From the NCBI GenBank assembly GCA_028753945.1, contig JAPNXP010000008.1, positions 3,038,001 through 3,102,000 of the forward strand: DNA of 64,000 nucleotides, written 5' to 3'. The position numbers and the translations under genes were made by a program. This document shows, piece after piece, positions 58,213 through 64,000 of this stretch. The notes below the pieces were generated by a model. That model did no database searches. It was not told where the DNA came from and saw only the letters and a program-made list of their open reading frames with translations. Position 1 is the stretch's first letter. Each line of letters opens with the position of its first letter. The DNA comes from Hexactinellida sp. DTS-2022 (lineage: Eukaryota > Porifera > Hexactinellida).

Positions 58213-61200
58213 AATCCAAAATTGCAGCCTGTGCCGACGCATGTTCCTTTGGTGGCACTATATTTTGTTGGTGCTTTATTGATAGTGCCTCCAATGGAAC
58301 ATGCTGTCGGCACAGGCTGCAATTTTGGATTTTTTTTCGCCAAGTCATCATCACTATAAAGGTGTTAAATTATTTCAGAATGGTGTTTCAGAAGGCTACG
58401 ACCCTTAGAGTGGTGGAAGTTTCCATTTAGCTCACTTCATTTGAGAGATATTCAAGTTTCAGTAGAATATAATATGTGCTGAGTCAGCATTTTTTAGGTG
58501 CGTGTTGGGTATTCACCCAACTCCAACCAACCCATGCGAATTATTTAATTCACAAAATTGAAAAAATACATTTTTTTGACGATGTCATCATCACTTCAAG
58601 GTGTCAAGATCCACTTGTATAGGTGGTACGTGTCACAAGGACCAATTGATAAATTTAAAGTTTGTTTCTATCTTATATCATTTCTGAGATTAATGAAATT
58701 TAGATAATTAGTATAAATATTTAATAAATCTATTTATAATTTGACACCAATATTATGTACATCAAAATAAATTAAGTTCAATTATTTGCAATAATTATTA
58801 ATCTAAATTGAATTTCACTATCATATTTGAATTCAGCGCACTCGATAACCTCAATAATCTATTTGGAACCATCTCTATACGTTAAACACAGAGCGAATTA
58901 ATTAGAATTAAATATGTCATGTATCCATTGTTCAAGAATATTCTAAGCAGAAATAAATATAATCAAATAATCTGTCTTTGTTATGGAATGTAGAATCTTA
59001 GTTTTCAATTGGAAAATAGAAGCCTACTCGATCTCACAAGTTGAATCAATAGAATTATCACAAGTTGAAACAATAGAATTAGATTTAACACTTTCAATTG
59101 AACTGAAGTGTTAGTAAACAAAGGAAACTTGCAACTCAATAGTGGCACAAACGAAACCCAATTTAAAAATTCGTGCACTGTGAAAAGGTGTAGAATTTAA
59201 TTCTCTATCGAATGCATATAAATTAAATATTCGCGCACTATTTAATCTTCTTTTTCCAATAGTAAACAGGTGCAAAAATGTGTCCAAAAAAATGTAATAA
59301 AAAATCGTGACCCCAGGTGCACATCTGTAACCCATGAGACACATATCAAGAAATTTTGGGCTCTTAGTTAATTAAACTCTGTTCAGTGGAGAGAATACGG
59401 ACTAATAAAATCCAAAATTGCAGCCTGTGCCGACGCATGTTCCTTTGGTGGCACTATATTTTGATGGTGGTTTATTGATAGTGCCTCCAATGGAACATGC
59501 TGTCGGCACAAGCTGCAATTTTGGATTTTTTTTGCCAAGTCATCATCACTATGAAGGTGTTAAAATATTTCAGAAAGGTGTTACAGAAGGCATCGACCCT
59601 TAGAGTGGCGGAAGTTTCCATTTAGTTCACTTCATTTTAGAGATATTCAAGTTTGAGTAGAATATAATAGCTGATGACTCAGCATTTTTTATGTGAGTGT
59701 TGGGTCTTCACCCAACTTCAAATAACCCATTTTAAATATCGAATTCACAAAATTGTAAAAATACATTTTTTTGACGATGTCATCATCACCTCAAGGTGTC
59801 AAGACTCAGTTGTATAGGTGGTACGTGGCATAAGGACCAATTGATAAATAGAAAGTTTGTTTCTATCTTGTATCATCTCTGAGATTAATGAAATTTAGCT
59901 AATTAGTATAAATATTTAATTAATAAATTAATAATTTAACATCATTATTATGTACAGCAAAATAAATAAAATTCAATTATTTGCACTTATTATTAATTTA
60001 AATCGAATTTCACTATCATATTTGAACTCAGCGCACTCGATAACCCCAATAATCCAATTGGAACCGTCTATAAGTTAAATACAAAAGGAATTAATTATAA
60101 TAAATTACGTCAGTACATTAATTGTGCAAGAATATTCTCGCAAAATAAATATAATCACTTTATCTGTCGTTGTTGTGGAATGTAAAATGTTAATGGTTCT
60201 ATCATAAACCATCTTTAGTTTAATGCCATTCATTACTTATTGATAATAAATTAAATTATTAGTTATTTATTTTAGCAATGTTATCCACGGTGAGTTGAGT
60301 AAAGTCAACAAATTCCTTATATAAATTAATTTAATTTAATCCATTGTATAGTAATGCTAGAATTAAATAGAAGCCAGCTGGAATTTATAAGTTAAATCAA
60401 TATAATTATCGCAAGTTGAATCACTAGAGTAGGATTTCACAAGTTAAATCAATATAATTATTACAAGTTGAAACAATGGAATTAGATTTCACAGTTTTAC
60501 TGAAATTGAAGTGTGAGTAAACAAAGAAATTTCAACCCCCATTTATGGCAGAAATTAAACCAATTTTAACAAATTTTCTTCTCCCATCAGACGCAGAATT
60601 TTATGGCGAATCCAAATATGAAATAAAATTTGGGGGTTTAGTAAAACATATTTTGAGTTATGGACCAGACAAAATTTGAAAGGTGTTAAAGATGTGTCAA
60701 AAATTTCTTAATCAAAAATCGTGACCCCAGGTGCAAATTAGACGGTCCCTCCGCAACTACATGCCAAGTTTCAGCCCATCAACTATAAAGCTCTGGCCAG
60801 GGCACCGTCTACGGAGAAAAAATAAAAAAATCCAAAATTGCAGCCTGTGCCGACGCATGTTCCTTTGGTGGCACTATATTTTGATGGTGGTTTATTGATA
60901 GTGCCTCCAAGGGAACATGCTCTCGGCACAGGCTGCAATTTTGGATTTTTTTCCCGCCATGTCATCATCACTATGAAGGTGTTAAATTATTTCAGAAAGG
61001 TGTTTCAGAAGGCAACGACCCTTAGAGTCGTGGAAGTTTCCATTTTGCTCACTTCGTTTCTAAGATATTCAAGTTTCAGTAGAATATAATATGTGATGAG
61101 CCAGCATTTTTTATGTGAGTGTTGGGTCATCACCCAACACCAACTAACCCATTTTAAATGTCGAATTAAAAAAATTGTAAAAATACATTTTTTTAACGAT

Positions 61201-64000
61201 GTCAACATCACCTCAAGGTGTCAAGACCCACTTGTATAGGTGGTACCTGGCATAAGGACCAATTGATAAATTGAAAGTTTGTTTCTATCTAGTATCATCT
61301 CTGAGATTAATGAAATTTAGCTAATTAGTATAAAAATTTAATTAATGTATTAATTATTTAACACCATTATTATATACAGCAAAAAAAATTAAGTTCAATT
61401 ATTAGCGAATTATTATTAATTTAAATTGAATTTCACTATCATGTTTGAATTCCACGCACTCGATAACCCCAATAATCCAATTGGAACCGTCTATAAGTTA
61501 AATACAAAAGGAATTAATTATAATTAATTACGTCAGTACATTAATTGTGCAAGAATATTCTCGCCGAAATAAATATATTCACTTAATCTGTCGTTGTTGT
61601 GGATTGTAAAATCTTAACAGTTAGTTCTATCATAAACCATCTTGAGTTTAAAGCCAATCATTCAATATTTATTGTTAATAAATTATAGTATTAGTTATTT
61701 ATTTTAGCAATGTTATCCACGGTTAAGTTGAATTTAGTCAACAAATTCCTTATATTATAATATTTATTTAATCCATTGTATAGTAATATTAGAATTAAAT
61801 AGAAGCCAGCTGGAATTTCTAAGTTAAATCAATATAATTATCGCAAGTTGAATCACTAGAGTAGGATTTAACAAGTTAAATCAATATAATTATTACAAGT
61901 TGAAACAATAGAATTAGATTTAACACTTTACTGAAATTGAAGTGTGAGTAAACAAAGAAATTTCAACCCCCATTTATGGCAGAAATTGACCCCTTTATTG
62001 GAAAATCTATTCTCCCATCAGACGCAGAATTTTATGGCGAATCCAAATATGAAATAAAATTTGGGGGTTTAGTAAAACATATTTTGAGTTATGGACCAGA
62101 CAAATTTTTAAAGGTGTTAAAGATGTGTCAAAAATTTGTTAACGAAAAATCGTAACCCCAGGTGCAAATTAGACGGTCCCATCGCACCTACATGCCAAGT
62201 TTCAGCCCATCAACAATTAAGCTCTGGCCAGGGCACCGTCTACGGAGAAAAAAAAAATCCAAAATTGCAGCTGTGCCGACGCATGTTCCTTTGGTGGCAC
62301 TATATTTTGGTGGTTGTTTATTGATAGTGCCTCCAAAGGAACATGCTGTCGGCACAGCTGCAATTTTGGATTTATTTTTTTTCGCCAAGTCATCATCACT
62401 ATGAAGGTGTTAAAATATTTCAGAAAGGTGTTTCAGTATGCAACGACCCTTAGAGTGGTGGAAGTTTCCATTTAGCTCACTTCATTTGAGAGATATTCAA
62501 GTTTCAGTAGAATATAATCTGTGATGACTCAGCATTTTTAAAGTGCGTGTTGGGTATTCACCCAACTCCAACCAACCCATTTTAAATATCGAATTCACAA
62601 AATTGTAAAAATACATTTTTTTGACGATGTCATCATCACCTCAAGGTGTCAAGACCCACTTGTATAGGTGGTACCTGGCATAAGGACCAATTGATAAATT
62701 GAAAGTTTGTTTCTATCTTGTATCATCTCTGAGATTAATGAAATTTATCTAATTTGTATAAATATTTAATTAATAAATTAATAATTTAACACCATTATTA
62801 TGTACAGCAAAATAAATAAAGTTCAATTATTTGCACTTATTATTAATTTAAATCGAATTTCACTATCATATTTGAATTCAGCGCACTCGATAACCCCAAT
62901 AATCCAATTGGAAAATTCTATAAGTTAAAATCAAAAGGAATTAATTATAATAAATTACCTCAGTACATTAATTGTGCAAAAAGAATATTCTCGCCGAAAT
63001 AAATATAATCATTTAATCTGTCGTTGTTGTGGAATGTAAATCTTAACGGTTCTATCATAAACCATCTTTAGTTTAATGCCATTCATTCATTACTTATTGA
63101 TAATAAATTAAATTATTAGTTATTTATTTTATCAATGTTATCCACGGTGAGTTGAGTAAAGTCAACAAATTCCTTATTTAAATTAATTTAATTTATTCCA
63201 TTGTATAGTAATGCTACAATTAAATAGAAGCCAGCTGGAATTTATAAGTTGAATCAATTTAATTATCGCAAGTTGAATCAATAGAGTAGGATTTAACAAG
63301 TTAAATCAATATAATTATTACAAGTTGAAACAATAGAATTAGATTTAACACTTTACTGAAATTGAAGTGTGACTAAACAAAGAAATTTCAAGCCCCATTT
63401 ATGGCAGAAATTGACCCCTTTATTGAAAGATTTCTTATCCCTTCAGACGCAGAATTTTATGGCGAATCCAAATATGAAATGAAATTGGGGGTTTAGTAAA
63501 ACATATTTTGAGTTATGGACCAGACAAATTTTTAAAGGTGTTAAAGATGTGTCTAAAATTTGTTAACGAAAAATCGTAACCCCAGGTGCAAATTAGACGG
63601 TCCCATCGCACCTACATGCCAAGTTTCAGCCCATCAACAATTAAGCTCTGGCCAGGGCACCGTCTACGGAGAAAAAATAAAATAATAATAAAAATAAAAA
63701 AATAAAATCCAAAATTGCAGCCTGTGCCGACGCATGTTCCTTTGGTAGCACTATATTTTGTTGGTTGTTTATTGATAGTGCCTCCAAAGGACCATGCTGT
63801 CGGCCAGGCTGCAATTTTGGATTTTTTTTTCGCCAAGTCATCAACGCCCAAGGTGTGAAGAACCATTTGTTATTTGATCGGAGTCACAAGGAACAATTGT
63901 TGAATTTGAAGTTTGTTTCTATCATAAACCATCTAGAGTTTAATGCCATTCATTCATTATGTATTGATAATAAATTATATTATTAGTTATATATTTTAGC
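58213..64000 (+). repeat. Five array units in forward orientation to the window end
   Basis: Hairpins at 58213-58331, 59409-59527, 60829-60947, 62256-62372 and 63706-63823. The first body has a class B tail and the next three have class A tails. The last is cut by the window end after the GTCATCAACGCCCAAGG head. Spacing is 1.20-1.45 kb. No gene or nested element was seen. Confidence 0.85.

Noticed and set aside
2018-63866. Many open frames of 60-94 codons with recurring strings such as TACSFGGTINK or VPLVALYFGGG
   Set aside because: They are translations of the two arms of the 119-bp hairpin and adjoining body. Every frame and both strands give one, and they vary freely between copies.

Overview
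This is animal nuclear DNA, AT-rich and crowded with transposons. Evidence for an animal: an intact four-exon ER chaperone gene (HSP90B1/GRP94), a VPS8 gene, five NRF-1 (alpha-Pal) consensus sites, and hAT, Harbinger-like and Tigger-like elements. I cannot name the species or phylum. I saw no bacterial genes, no rRNA and no CRISPR, and I recognised no LTR retroelement, Polinton or other virus-like copy.

Layout. (1) 1-13565: a repeat array of 1.1-1.5 kb units separated by a ~119 bp hairpin. (2) 13398-15193, minus strand: a two-exon gene of unknown function whose last exon runs into the first hairpin of that array. Its upstream side has a TATA box and five 22-bp tandem NRF-1 sites. (3) 15442-18411: a wedge of nested non-autonomous DNA transposons. 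(4) 18601-23110, plus strand: HSP90B1 with an ER-stress-element-like promoter. (5) 23337-23809: a foldback element. (6) 23852-27778, plus strand: VPS8 in one uninterrupted frame. (7) 27779-29163: intergenic DNA with a tRNA-like SINE head. (8) 29164-64000: the same hairpin-capped array again, now mostly in plus orientation.

The array uses three body classes with related 3' ends: A ends at a CTACGGAG motif, B at GGATACGG and C at CGACACGG. All share the same 119-bp hairpin. A second, shorter palindromic module of ~55-60 bp, with an 18-bp perfect palindrome at its centre, is amplified beside the hairpins (about 26 copies). Changes of body orientation occur at these junctions. The gene island begins and ends exactly at hairpins.

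Younger insertions sit in the array: three Helitron-like elements (A^T sites, no target duplication), several hAT elements with exact or near-exact 8-bp duplications, two Tigger-like MITEs and foldback elements. One hAT keeps a broken transposase.

HSP90B1 and VPS8 both serve the endomembrane system, one as ER folding chaperone and one in endosomal tethering. They lie head to tail and would be only ~0.26 kb apart without the foldback. I see no sign that the shared theme is more than coincidence.
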